A stretch of DNA of 64,000 nt, from positions 124,001 to 188,000 of the forward strand of contig NZ_SZVO01000006.1 of NCBI RefSeq assembly GCF_005280585.1, read 5' to 3'. Shown here piece after piece: positions 9,011-17,236 of the stretch (positions are counted from its first letter, which is position 1; the number at the start of each line of letters is the position of its first letter). Under the pieces are notes generated by a model. The model made no database searches, was not told where the DNA came from, and saw nothing but the letters and a program-made list of their open reading frames with translations. Origin of the DNA: Dyadobacter frigoris (GTDB taxonomy: Bacteria > Bacteroidota > Bacteroidia > Cytophagales > Spirosomataceae). Made by a program: the position numbers and the translations under genes.

Positions 9011-9709
9011 ATGAAGAAGTTGATGATTTTGGGAAGTTTGATCTTGTCGGTATTTTTAGTTGCCTGCAAAGGCGGGAATGATACCTTGCCCATCAAATTT
9101 TTCGAAAGTACTTTTCAGCAAAATACCGAAGACTGGACGGGAGATGCTGCATTATTTAAAAACGGACAGCAGGATACCATTGCGTTCAGTATAAAACAGG
9201 GAAAAATTCCGGGAGCAACAGACAGCACTTCGAGAGGATTGGGCGTATCCGGGAAAAATACAGGCGACAGTCTTTTTTTGTTTATCAAGAAGAAGATAAC
9301 AGGTCTGGATCCTGCGCTAACTTATAAAGTGGCCTATGAAATTAACATCGGAACCAGTTATCCTGATACAGTAGGTTCTGCCGGACGGCTCATTTTTATC
9401 AAAGCCGGAGCTTCCCCGAACGAACCTGTAAAAGAGCTGGCTAATAATTATTACAATGTTTCCATAGAAAAGGGTTCTCTTTCCAAAAGCGGAACTGAAA
9501 TGTTTTATCTCGGCACGGCAGGAAACGGCCTGGATTCTGTGGCTTACAGAAGTATTGTCAGAACAAATGCAAATCTCGCGGTGGAGGTAAAACCAAATGC
9601 CGCCGGAGAAATCTGGCTTTGCGTGGGTGCAGAAACCAGTTACAAAGGATTAATTCAGCTTTATTACGACCGCATTTATACAGCCGTGGGCGAAAAACCG
9701 GTTGAATAA
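9011..9709 (+). CDS. Tandem paralogous lipoprotein, copy 3
   Basis: The ATG at 9011 (MKKLMILGSLILSVFLVAC) is preferred over the TTG three codons upstream. A 232-residue lipoprotein with lipobox Cys at about residue 19. It aligns along its whole length with copy 2: WTGDAALF, LFIKKKITGLDPALTYKVAY, INIGTSYPDTVGSAG, KAGASPNEPVKEL, EIWLCVGAETSYKGLIQLYYD. The spacing from copy 2 is 31 bp, so it may be co-transcribed. The three copies look like a local expansion, perhaps of surface binding proteins for related ligands. I do not recognise a characterised relative. Confidence 0.75.
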   Translation: MKKLMILGSLILSVFLVACKGGNDTLPIKFFESTFQQNTEDWTGDAALFKNGQQDTIAFSIKQGKIPGATDSTSRGLGVSGKNTGDSLFLFIKKKITGLDPALTYKVAYEINIGTSYPDTVGSAGRLIFIKAGASPNEPVKELANNYYNVSIEKGSLSKSGTEMFYLGTAGNGLDSVAYRSIVRTNANLAVEVKPNAAGEIWLCVGAETSYKGLIQLYYDRIYTAVGEKPVE

Positions 9710-9781
9710 GTTCCGTTTGCGATCCGTTTTTGTAACTTCGCGATTATCCGGGACTGGCTCCTAAACCTTACGATTGAAAAA

Positions 9782-10420
9782 ATGATACAAATAAAATCTT
9801 TTGTTTTCAACCCATTTTCTGAGAATACTTACGTGCTGCATGATGAAACAGGCGAGGCAGTAATTGTCGATCCGGGTTGTTACGACAAAGCAGAATATAA
9901 AGAACTCTACGATTATATTGAAACCAATTCGCTGAAACCAGTCCGCATAATCAACACACACGCGCACATTGATCATGTTTTGGGAGTAGCCGCTGTGAAA
10001 GCAAAATATAACATTCCATTTTCGCTGCACCGTATCGACGAACCTTTGTTGAAAGCGGTTAAAACCTACGCGTCCAATTATGGTTTCAATCAATTTGACG
10101 AACCTGAAATAGATTCTTATTTTGATGAAGGCGATACGGTAACTTTTGGAAATTCTTCTTTACGGATCCTTTTTGTTCCTGGTCATGCGCCGGGTCATGT
10201 TGCTTTTGTAAATGATGGACAGCAATTTGTAATTGGCGGAGACGTGCTGTTTCGGCAAAGTATTGGCCGGACTGATCTTCCGGGCGGCAGTTTGGAAATT
10301 TTACTGGATAGCATCCGTACCAAACTTTTTACGCTTGCAGATGGTTACACTGTCTATGCGGGACATATGCAGCCGACAACAATCGGTTTCGAAAAGAAGA
10401 ATAACCCCTTTTTGAATTAG
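9782..10420 (+). CDS. MBL-fold metallo-hydrolase (glyoxalase II-like)
   Basis: A 212-residue cytosolic metallo-beta-lactamase-fold enzyme with all metal ligands in place: HAHIDH at 60-65 (His60, His62, Asp64, His65), His135 in GHAPGH, Asp154 in GGDVLF and His195 in YAGHMQPTT. The TTIGFEKKNNPF tail is typical of the short YcbL/glyoxalase II-like group, which hydrolyse thioesters or remain uncharacterised; full glyoxalase II has a longer C-terminal helical domain, absent here. A TAACTTCG sequence at 9733-9740, one base off TAnnTTTG, may be its promoter. An AT-rich hairpin follows the gene. Confidence 0.88.
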   Translation: MIQIKSFVFNPFSENTYVLHDETGEAVIVDPGCYDKAEYKELYDYIETNSLKPVRIINTHAHIDHVLGVAAVKAKYNIPFSLHRIDEPLLKAVKTYASNYGFNQFDEPEIDSYFDEGDTVTFGNSSLRILFVPGHAPGHVAFVNDGQQFVIGGDVLFRQSIGRTDLPGGSLEILLDSIRTKLFTLADGYTVYAGHMQPTTIGFEKKNNPFLN

Positions 10421-10426
10421 AATGAT

Positions 10427-10469
10427 ATTATAAAATCAAACCGATACAGATTACTTCTGATTTTATAAT
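10427..10469 (+). terminator. Probable intrinsic terminator after MBL hydrolase
   Basis: A 12-bp AT-rich stem (10427-10438 with 10458-10469, loop 19 nt) followed by TTTCTTTG. The low GC content makes it weak. Confidence 0.45.
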
Positions 10470-10515
10470 TTTCTTTGTCATCCCGCACCTCTAACTTTTG
10501 TATTGAAATTTAAAA

Positions 10516-11217
10516 ATGTTTAACAGACATATTCCAAACGTACTAACCTGCCTGAATCTGCTATGCGGATGTGTGGGCGTGGTAGAGGCGTTTCATAATA
10601 ATATCGTTATTTCCTGTTGGCTTATTGGTATCGCACTGATCTTTGATTTTTTTGACGGTTTTGCTGCGAGATTATTGAAAGTAAGTTCTCCAATCGGGAG
10701 AGACCTCGATTCTCTGGCTGATATGGTAACTTTTGGATTGTTGCCATCCATTATTATCTATCAATTATTGATGCAGAGCATTCCTGATCTTATGGGAATA
10801 TGGAAGGCCTACCCGGCTTTTCTAATCGCCATATTTTCAGCGATCCGGTTGGCCAAATTTAATAATGATCCCAGACAAAGTGATTCTTTTATTGGTGTTC
10901 CAACACCAGCCGTAGCGTTGCTTATTGCTTCTTTACCTCTTATTATTTTTAGTGATGATTCATGGAAAGCACTGATTGTCAATACCAATAATCTGTTAAT
11001 TCTGACAGTGGTAATGTGTTATCTGCTTGTTTCTGAAATTAAATTGCTCGCATTGAAATTCAGATCATTTGGCTGGAAAGGAAATGAAGCACGTTATTCG
11101 CTGATGATTTTGACCGTAGTTTTGCTTTTGCTATTTAAAATTCTGGCGGTTCCAATTATTTTTGTTGCTTATCTATTACTCTCTGTCACCGCTAATATGG
11201 TGGAAAAGAGGTCATAA
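10516..11217 (+). CDS. pssA: CDP-diacylglycerol--serine O-phosphatidyltransferase
   Basis: A 233-residue multi-pass inner-membrane enzyme that makes phosphatidylserine from CDP-diacylglycerol and L-serine, the step before phosphatidylethanolamine. The CDP-alcohol phosphotransferase signature is complete: DGFAAR, then eight residues to G, and the RDLDSLAD aspartates (about residues 44-67). The N-terminal IPNVLTCLNLLCGC is characteristic of PssA of the non-enterobacterial, integral-membrane type. Several further hydrophobic helices follow. It lies upstream of fabH with 132 bp between, consistent with a lipid-synthesis neighbourhood. A near-match promoter (TAACTTTTG) sits at about 10492. Confidence 0.9.
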   Translation: MFNRHIPNVLTCLNLLCGCVGVVEAFHNNIVISCWLIGIALIFDFFDGFAARLLKVSSPIGRDLDSLADMVTFGLLPSIIIYQLLMQSIPDLMGIWKAYPAFLIAIFSAIRLAKFNNDPRQSDSFIGVPTPAVALLIASLPLIIFSDDSWKALIVNTNNLLILTVVMCYLLVSEIKLLALKFRSFGWKGNEARYSLMILTVVLLLLFKILAVPIIFVAYLLLSVTANMVEKRS

Positions 11218-11349
11218 ATTGGTAACAATGACATTTTGTTGCAAATTTGCAAATTCGGGAAGAATCAAATTTTCAGGTTTCAATATAAGTAAAATGAAAT
11301 CCGCTGAACAATTCTTCCAAGTCGCTTAAAATACCAAATCAAATTCTGC

Positions 11350-12351
11350 ATGACATTTTCGCGTATCACCGGCCTTGGCTACTACGTTCCTGACAATATT
11401 ATCACCAACAATGATCTTACCCAATGGATGGAAACATCCGATGAATGGATTCAGGAAAGAACCGGGATTAAGGAACGCCGTTATTTTGAACACGGAAAAG
11501 ACACTAATTACAGCATGGCAACCGCTGCTTCAAGGCAGGCGCTGGAACGTGCGGGATTAACACCCGATGCTGTGGATGTTATTGTATATGCCACAATCAC
11601 ACCTGATTACTTTTTCCCCGGTTCTGCGTTTTTGATGCAGCGGGAATTGGGAATGGATGGAAAACCAGTTATAGATATCCGTCAGCAATGTTCAGGTTTT
11701 GTATATGCGCTTTCTATTGCCGACCAGTTTATAAAATCCGGCATGTATAAAACTGCTCTTGTGGTAGGCTCCGAGATTCAGTCGTCCTGGATTGACAAAA
11801 GTACCGCAGGGCGAAATACCGCCGTGATTTTTGGAGACGGCGCCGGTGCTGCCGTTTTGCAGGCTACCGAAGATCCTAACCATCGCGTTTTGTCAACCCA
11901 TTTACATGCAGACGGTAGATTTGCCGAAGACCTTTACGTGAAAGAACCAGGAAGCAGCAGGCCAGGCAGAACGGCAACCGCGGAAATGATTGAAGAAGGC
12001 GGTTTCAATGTTTTTATGAATGGGAATACTGTTTTTAAACATGCCATTGTCCGTTTTGGAGAAGTTATCAATGAAGCATTAGAAGCGAACGGATATACTT
12101 CGGGCGATGTGAACGTGCTTGTGCCACATCAGGCCAATATCAGAATAAGTGATTATGTACGCCAGCAAATGGGCTTGTCCGAAGAGCAGGTGATCAACAA
12201 TATCCAGCGTTTTGGAAATACGACCGCTGCCTCCATTCCTATCGCTATGGCAGAAGCCTGGGAACAAGGCAGAATTAAAGAAGGAGATCTTGTTTGTCTG
12301 GCTGCATTTGGAAGCGGGTTTACATGGGCTTCGGCATTAATCAGATGGTAA
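11350..12351 (+). CDS. fabH: Beta-ketoacyl-ACP synthase III (FabH)
   Basis: A 333-residue thiolase-fold enzyme. The catalytic triad is Cys114 (QQCSGF), His260 (VPHQAN) and Asn290 (FGNTTA), as in FabH. It condenses acetyl-CoA or branched acyl-CoA primers with malonyl-ACP to start fatty acid synthesis. The N-terminal ITGLGYYVPDN and the SDEWIQERTGI motif are typical. The gene is not beside plsX or rpmF, where Bacteroidota often keep another fabH, so it may be a second FabH/ketoacyl synthase III copy with a special primer role; that is inference. A hairpin terminator separates it from the convergent CoA-binding gene. Confidence 0.9.
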   Translation: MTFSRITGLGYYVPDNIITNNDLTQWMETSDEWIQERTGIKERRYFEHGKDTNYSMATAASRQALERAGLTPDAVDVIVYATITPDYFFPGSAFLMQRELGMDGKPVIDIRQQCSGFVYALSIADQFIKSGMYKTALVVGSEIQSSWIDKSTAGRNTAVIFGDGAGAAVLQATEDPNHRVLSTHLHADGRFAEDLYVKEPGSSRPGRTATAEMIEEGGFNVFMNGNTVFKHAIVRFGEVINEALEANGYTSGDVNVLVPHQANIRISDYVRQQMGLSEEQVINNIQRFGNTTAASIPIAMAEAWEQGRIKEGDLVCLAAFGSGFTWASALIRW

Positions 12352-12410
12352 AAAAAAACAGGTTGATTTTATTAAAATAATAAAATAGAAAACTAAATTT
12401 GCAAAAAGGA

Positions 12411-12436
12411 AAAAAGACATAAAAACATGTCTTTTT
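12411..12436. terminator. Bidirectional intrinsic terminator
   Basis: AAAAAGACAT and ATGTCTTTTT pair perfectly around a 6-nt A-rich loop, between convergent fabH and the CoA-binding protein gene. A/T arms on both sides allow termination in both directions. Confidence 0.7.
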
Positions 12437-12459
12437 ATCCATACTCCCCTCTTTAATTA

Positions 12460-12819
12460 CTAATACTGACCGGTTGATAGCATCACTAAAGTGCATGCTT
12501 CCACTGGTACGATATTTTTAGCAACTAAAATGTTCTCAAATTCCGGGTTTTCTGTACCAGGGTTAAAAATAACACGTTTTGGATTTAATGAAATTATATA
12601 ATCGTAGTAAGAAGGTTGAATACTTGGGTTGATATACAAGGTAACTGTGTCGATATCTTCAAAGATTATCGGCTCAACATAGATTTCCTTATCAGCAATA
12701 AGTCCCTTTCTTCTGCCAAGAAGTAAAACAGGATGCCCCATAGCATTTAGTTTTTGGGCAGCCAGAAATGAATATCTGGAAGGATTAGCGGAAGCACCAA
12801 TAACAAGCGTACGTTTCAT
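12460..12819 (-). CDS. CoA-binding protein (YccU-like)
   Basis: A 119-residue single-domain Rossmann protein. The start ATG at 12819 (MKRTLVIGASANPSRYS) is favoured over a TTG three codons upstream. The nucleotide-binding loop VIGASANPSRYS is at the N terminus, and VIFNPGTENPEFE and the VEACTLVML ending match the CoA_binding_2/YccU family, which resembles the CoA-binding domain of succinyl-CoA synthetase but has no ligase part. The exact role is unknown; CoA or acyl-CoA binding is known for the family. It is transcribed divergently from the HNH gene. Confidence 0.85.
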   Translation of the reverse strand: MKRTLVIGASANPSRYSFLAAQKLNAMGHPVLLLGRRKGLIADKEIYVEPIIFEDIDTVTLYINPSIQPSYYDYIISLNPKRVIFNPGTENPEFENILVAKNIVPVEACTLVMLSTGQY

Positions 12820-12952
12820 TTCTTTCAATTGAAAAAATTGTTAAAACACTTTGATTCAAAACATTCATTCCTGGCATTAAGTTTTCTTAATCCGGATATT
12901 ACTTGCTAACAAAAAAATTAAAAAATTATAATTAATAATCGAAGGTCAAACA

Positions 12953-13531
12953 ATGAATGAGCCAACGCCAACTATAAGCCGGAGTTTTTGGAATGAGAAA
13001 TGGGCTTTAATTAAATTCCAAGAAGTCGAAAATGCACCGCACTATGAGGTTTCCAATTATGGAAGACTTAAGAGTTTTCAAAATAACCCAAAGGACGGAG
13101 CGATCATTAAAGGATCTGTAATTCAGGGCTATCGCTCCTTAAATATCCGTGTCACAGGCGGGAAAACGATTAATCGTTATGTGCATAAATTGGTAGCAGA
13201 AAACTTTGTTGAGAAAGCAAGCGATGACCACGGCTTTGTAATCCATAATGATTACGAAAAACAGAACAATTATTACGAAAACCTTAGATGGGTTACAAAA
13301 ACGGAAATGATTGATCATAACCGTGAAAATCCCGCTTTTATAAATCGTGTAATTCCTCGTCGGACTAAAAATTACAAACTAACAGAAAGCAAAGTAAGAA
13401 TTATCAAAAAGTTGCTTAAAAACGATAATAACCGCTTGAAAATGATCGCCAAGCAGTTTGGAATTACGCATACTCAGTTGAACAGGATACGTTCCGGGGA
13501 AAACTGGAAACATGTTACGATTGAAGATTAG
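12953..13531 (+). CDS. NUMOD4-HNH endonuclease-like protein with C-terminal HTH
   Basis: A 192-residue protein. An N-terminal NUMOD4-type block (EKWALIKF-x6-HYEVSNYGRLKS) is followed by an HNH_3-like core (VHKLVAENF ... FVIHNDYEKQNN-x4-NLRWVT, about residues 82-125) that keeps the His and Asn positions, then a basic linker and a C-terminal helix-turn-helix (KLTESKVRIIKKLL ... IAKQFGITHTQLNRIRSG). This domain order is that of homing-type HNH enzymes found in phages and mobile introns. No intron or phage genes are adjacent, so it may be a solo selfish gene or a domesticated DNA-binding protein. Nuclease activity is inferred only. Confidence 0.8.
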   Translation: MNEPTPTISRSFWNEKWALIKFQEVENAPHYEVSNYGRLKSFQNNPKDGAIIKGSVIQGYRSLNIRVTGGKTINRYVHKLVAENFVEKASDDHGFVIHNDYEKQNNYYENLRWVTKTEMIDHNRENPAFINRVIPRRTKNYKLTESKVRIIKKLLKNDNNRLKMIAKQFGITHTQLNRIRSGENWKHVTIED

Positions 13532-13555
13532 GACAGATTTGAAAAAGTGGGGATT

Positions 13556-13852
13556 TTATTTCTTATCGAGAGAAGAAACCGTATAACCGCTCCCGTTCAT
13601 TCCTTCTTCATAATCAACCAAAACACCAAGAACGTACATTAAATGCCGCTTGTCAATAATCACTTTAACACCGTCAATTTTGTAAATCTGGTCAAATTCT
13701 GAGGCTGTATCAAAACCAAGTAAAAATGTTCCACTGCATCCGCCACCACGCAGTCCCACCCGCAAACCGTAGGTGTCAGGTATTTTATTCGCTTCCAGCG
13801 TGGTGACAATTTCAAGCTTGGCCTTGTCTGTAATTTGAATTGGGTTCTCCAT
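13556..13852 (-). CDS. HesB/IscA-like A-type Fe-S carrier homologue lacking the C-terminal CxC
   Basis: The ATG at 13852 (MENPIQITDKAKLE) is preferred to a TTG four codons upstream. The 98-residue product has the A-type fold signature LRVGLRGGGCSGTFLLGF with the first conserved Cys, and IDGVKVIIDKRHLMYVLG. The usual C-terminal Cys-Gly-Cys motif is missing: the equivalent region reads GMNGSGYTVSS. Classical IscA/SufA/ErpA use all three cysteines for Fe-S or iron binding, so this protein may bind a cluster differently, act as a dimer with one Cys each, or have another role. No other suf/isc genes are nearby. Confidence 0.8.
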   Translation of the reverse strand: MENPIQITDKAKLEIVTTLEANKIPDTYGLRVGLRGGGCSGTFLLGFDTASEFDQIYKIDGVKVIIDKRHLMYVLGVLVDYEEGMNGSGYTVSSLDKK

Positions 13853-13936
13853 GAAATCACTCAATAATAATTACCTTTCAAAAATGAAATTGCTCAGTAA
13901 ACAATTTCAGATCTTAAAAGGATCAAATAAACTGCG

Positions 13937-13986
13937 GCAAACCTTTGTATCATCCCGGTAAATGACCGGCTCATACTGAGGTTTGC
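13937..13986. other. Structured 50-nt element, possible small RNA or cis structure
   Basis: Three stacked helices can form: GCAAACCT/AGGTTTGC (13937-13944 with 13979-13986), GTAT/ATAC (13947-13950 with 13973-13976) and CCGGT/ACCGG (13955-13959 with 13965-13969) with an AAATG loop, separated by small internal loops. No U-run follows on either strand, so it is not an obvious terminator. It lies in the divergent gap between the IscA-like and DUF genes. No known RNA family is recognised. Confidence 0.4.
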
Positions 13987-14076
13987 TACAAGTTAACAGC
14001 AATTATGTTTTTTGAATTCGTATTTAATTCACTTTCTTCCTTCTAATTTTCAGTTATCTTGTAATTTCGCACTTTG

Positions 14077-14625
14077 ATGCGTTACAAAATACTATTAAAT
14101 AAACCTATGGAGTATTACTCACTCATTACCGTTCTGATACTTGGGGCCATCGTAACTTATGGTATGTATCTGACAATTATCACAGTTGCAGAAAAAGTTT
14201 TTGATAAACAAAAAAATGATATCCGCAGTAAAAATATTGAAATCACGTTACCGCTGCGTTTGCAGGCTTACGAACGGATGTGTTTATTTTTAGAACGAAT
14301 TACACCAAATAATCTGTTATTAAGACTGGTGGCTTCTGCCGCCAATGCACTTGAATTGCAGCAAATCCTGTTATATGAGATCCGGGAGGAATATAATCAT
14401 AACCTGGCTCAGCAGATATATATCAGCATTGATGCCTGGGGACAAGTTTCCAATGCGATGAATGAAATTGTTTCTGTGATCAACCAGGCCGCTGTTGAAG
14501 TTAATGCAGAAGCACCTGCTTCGGAGCTTGCTAAAAAGATATTTGCACAGGTAATCCAGCAGGAAATACAACCTACAACACACGCTTTAAAGTTTGTGAA
14601 AGAGGAAATCCAGAGATTATTTTAA
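14077..14625 (+). CDS. Conserved Bacteroidota membrane-anchored protein of unknown function
   Basis: A 182-residue protein (from ATG 14077; an ATG at 14107, MEYYSLITVLILG, is a good alternative because a promoter-like TAATTTCG at 14062-14069 would place the transcript start near 14075). One N-terminal transmembrane helix (YSLITVLILGAIVTYGMYLTII) is followed by a helical cytoplasmic domain with LPLRLQAYERMCLFLERI, a conserved-looking block seen in Bacteroidota proteins of a DUF7935-like type. No enzyme motif. It precedes mutS2 by 74 bp on the same strand and may be co-transcribed. Function is unknown. Confidence 0.7.
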   Translation: MRYKILLNKPMEYYSLITVLILGAIVTYGMYLTIITVAEKVFDKQKNDIRSKNIEITLPLRLQAYERMCLFLERITPNNLLLRLVASAANALELQQILLYEIREEYNHNLAQQIYISIDAWGQVSNAMNEIVSVINQAAVEVNAEAPASELAKKIFAQVIQQEIQPTTHALKFVKEEIQRLF

Positions 14626-14699
14626 AAGAATGAACGACGGTCTGCCTGAATTCAGGTTAAAAAACTTAAAACAGACCTTTCAAAATCAGAAATATCAGA

Positions 14700-17108
14700 A
14701 TGTTATACCCCAATACAATTGAACAAAAATTAGGTTTTGACAAACTGCGCGAATTGTTGAAAGAAGCGTGTATAAGTCCCTTGGGGCGTAGTTTTGTTGA
14801 AAAAATCCGCTTCTCAGACAATTTTGGCATGGTTGAAAAACTGGTTAGCCAAACAGCCGAGATGAAACGGGTCATGGAAATCGGAGAAGATTTTCCATCT
14901 CAAAATTATCTTGATGCAACGCCTTATTTAAAACGCGCTGCTATTGAAGGTATGCTTTTGACACTGGAAGAATTTTCCGATCTAAAAGCATCGCTTCAAA
15001 CCATCCGTCTTTGTCTTCGTTTTTTTGCCAATCAGGAACCTGAATCATTTCCGCTTTTGGGTGAATATGCCAAAACGGTTCGTGTCGATAAAGCGATTAC
15101 AGATTCGATTGATAAAATCATTGACGACCGGGGACAGATTCGGGATACTGCTTCGCCGGAATTATCTCGTATAAGAAAGAAATTAATCTCGGAGCAGGCG
15201 GGAATACGGAAAAAACTTGATACCATGCTGCGAACCGCCAAAAGCAGCGGCTGGATCAGCGAAGACGTGTCGTTGACGGTAAGAAATGGCAGAATGGTTA
15301 TTCCTCTGGCGGCAGAGCATAAAAGAAAATTGAAAGGATTTATTCATGATGAATCCTCAACAGGACAAACGGTTTTTATAGAACCCACAGACGTTTTTGA
15401 ATCCAACAATGAAATCCGCGAACTGGAATACGAGGAACGTCGGGAAATAAACCGGATTCTTATGCATTTGACGGATCAACTGAGGCCGTTCGTGCCAGAT
15501 CTTCAAAAGGCATATTCATTTTTAGGTCTGATGGATTTTCTGCGGGCAAAAGCAAAGATTGCGATTCAGATGAATGCAACGAATCCGACTTTTGTAAACA
15601 AGCAATTCATTGACTGGAAGGACGCGAGGCATCCATTACTGCACTTATCCTTCCAAAAGCAAGGAAAAAAAGTTGTTCCGTTAAATATTGAATTGCAGGA
15701 TAAACAGAGAATCCTGATCGTTTCCGGTCCTAATGCCGGTGGTAAATCAGTTTCACTAAAAACAGTTGGATTGATCCAGTACATGCATCAATGCGGACTT
15801 CTCGTTCCGATGGCGGACGGATCTTCCATGGGCTTTTTCCAGAATATTTTTATTGATATTGGTGATGAACAGTCGCTGGAAAATGATTTGAGTACGTATA
15901 GCTCACATCTTACCAACATGCGTCATTTCCTTACATTAGCCAACAAAAGAACGCTTTTCCTGATTGATGAATTTGGAACAGGAACAGAGCCAGGACTTGG
16001 TGGTGCCATTGCAGAAGCAATCCTTGAAGATCTGACGAAATCGGGCGCTTATGGTGTAATCAATACGCATTATACCAATTTGAAGGTATTAGCAGATAAA
16101 ACAGAAGGTTTGGTTAACGGTGCGATGCGCTTTGACGGAGAACATTTGGAACCCATTTATCAACTGGAAATCGGAAGACCCGGAAGTTCTTTTGCCTTTG
16201 AAATTGCTTCAAAAATCGGTTTACCAAATACAGTGATTAATCGCGCCAAAGAAAAACTTGGAACGCAACAGGTCAATTTTGAAAAACTACTAAAAGAACT
16301 GGATATTGAGCGTAAAGTTTTTGCAGAAAAAAATATTGAGCTGGGTATCAAAGAAAGAAAAGCTGCACAGCAACTTTCTGAATATACCAAATTGAAATCC
16401 AATCTGGAAAACAATGAGAAAAAGCTGGTAAATGATGCAAAGCAAAAAGCGAAAAATTTGTTATCAGATGCTAACCAGCTGATTGAAAATACGATCCGTG
16501 AAATAAAGGAAAATAAAGCCGAAAAAGAAAAGACAAAAACGGTACGGACCAATCTCGAAAATTTTGGCAAAAAGAATTTAAAACTGGAAGAAGTTGAAGA
16601 ACTTCCATCAGAAGACAATGTTTTTGAGCCGGAAGACGGTGCGATTGTGATTGGAAGTTATGTACGCGTCATCGGACAAACCGCCATTGGAGAAATACTT
16701 TCTTTGAAAGGAAAAGATGCTGAAATCCGGATTGGTGATTTGAAATCCAATATCAAATTAAACCGCCTGGAAAAGGTTTCAAACAGAACTTACAAGGAAG
16801 CTACCGGTGAAAAGAAACTAAAAACAGTTTCGAAAGGTGTTGATTTGAACGAACGGATGATGAATTTCAGTTTCAACCTGGACATTCGCGGAAAACGTGG
16901 AGAAGAAGCTTTGGGTGTACTTGATTCCTTCATGGACAATGCCATTATGCTCGGCTACGACGAGCTGCGTGTTGTCCACGGTAAAGGTGACGGCATTCTA
17001 CGAACGCTTGTCAGAAATCATTTGCGGGGCTATTCTCACGTTGCTGGAATGCAGGATGAACATGCAGATCGCGGGGGAGCGGGGGTGACAATCGTAAAAT
17101 TGAAATAG
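14700..17108 (+). CDS. mutS2: Endonuclease MutS2
   Basis: An 802-residue MutS2. The ATPase Walker A GPNAGGKS is at 343-350, with the MutS-type Walker B (LFLIDEFGTGTEP) and the ST-rich LSTYSSHL switch region. A long basic/acidic coiled coil (about 520-620) leads to a C-terminal Smr nuclease domain (about 725-802) with LDIRGKRGEEAL and HGKGDGILR. MutS2 binds branched or collided-ribosome structures and limits recombination; it lacks the mismatch-recognition domain of MutS. Length is normal and the frame is intact. It ends one base before a large nested inverted repeat that likely terminates transcription. Confidence 0.96.
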   Translation: MLYPNTIEQKLGFDKLRELLKEACISPLGRSFVEKIRFSDNFGMVEKLVSQTAEMKRVMEIGEDFPSQNYLDATPYLKRAAIEGMLLTLEEFSDLKASLQTIRLCLRFFANQEPESFPLLGEYAKTVRVDKAITDSIDKIIDDRGQIRDTASPELSRIRKKLISEQAGIRKKLDTMLRTAKSSGWISEDVSLTVRNGRMVIPLAAEHKRKLKGFIHDESSTGQTVFIEPTDVFESNNEIRELEYEERREINRILMHLTDQLRPFVPDLQKAYSFLGLMDFLRAKAKIAIQMNATNPTFVNKQFIDWKDARHPLLHLSFQKQGKKVVPLNIELQDKQRILIVSGPNAGGKSVSLKTVGLIQYMHQCGLLVPMADGSSMGFFQNIFIDIGDEQSLENDLSTYSSHLTNMRHFLTLANKRTLFLIDEFGTGTEPGLGGAIAEAILEDLTKSGAYGVINTHYTNLKVLADKTEGLVNGAMRFDGEHLEPIYQLEIGRPGSSFAFEIASKIGLPNTVINRAKEKLGTQQVNFEKLLKELDIERKVFAEKNIELGIKERKAAQQLSEYTKLKSNLENNEKKLVNDAKQKAKNLLSDANQLIENTIREIKENKAEKEKTKTVRTNLENFGKKNLKLEEVEELPSEDNVFEPEDGAIVIGSYVRVIGQTAIGEILSLKGKDAEIRIGDLKSNIKLNRLEKVSNRTYKEATGEKKLKTVSKGVDLNERMMNFSFNLDIRGKRGEEALGVLDSFMDNAIMLGYDELRVVHGKGDGILRTLVRNHLRGYSHVAGMQDEHADRGGAGVTIVKLK

Positions 17109-17236
17109 TTTTTAGGTTACACAGAGAACCAGAGAGAAAATAAAGAGAGCCACAGAGTTAATTTTTCAATTTTCTCTGTGGCTCTCTTTTTACCCGCGCG
17201 GCGTCCGCTCTGTGGTTCTCTGTGTAACCTAAAAAA
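17109..17236. repeat. Nested inverted repeat with ACACAGAG-type motifs, likely bidirectional terminator
   Basis: The outer arms (about 17109-17134 and 17209-17235) pair with a 2-nt bulge, and an inner perfect 16-bp stem (17142-17157 with 17174-17189) is followed by a T-run. The arms are built from CACAGAG/CTCTGTG words. The element fills the whole gap between convergent mutS2 and the MFS gene. Similar intergenic CACAGAG-rich palindromes are known from several Bacteroidota, as I recall; copy number in this genome is not visible here. Confidence 0.75.

Noticed and set aside
16160-16618. 152-residue Ser/Phe-rich minus-strand ORF inside mutS2
   Set aside because: Antisense shadow of the MutS2 Lys/Glu-rich coiled coil, which gives Ser/Phe-rich complements.
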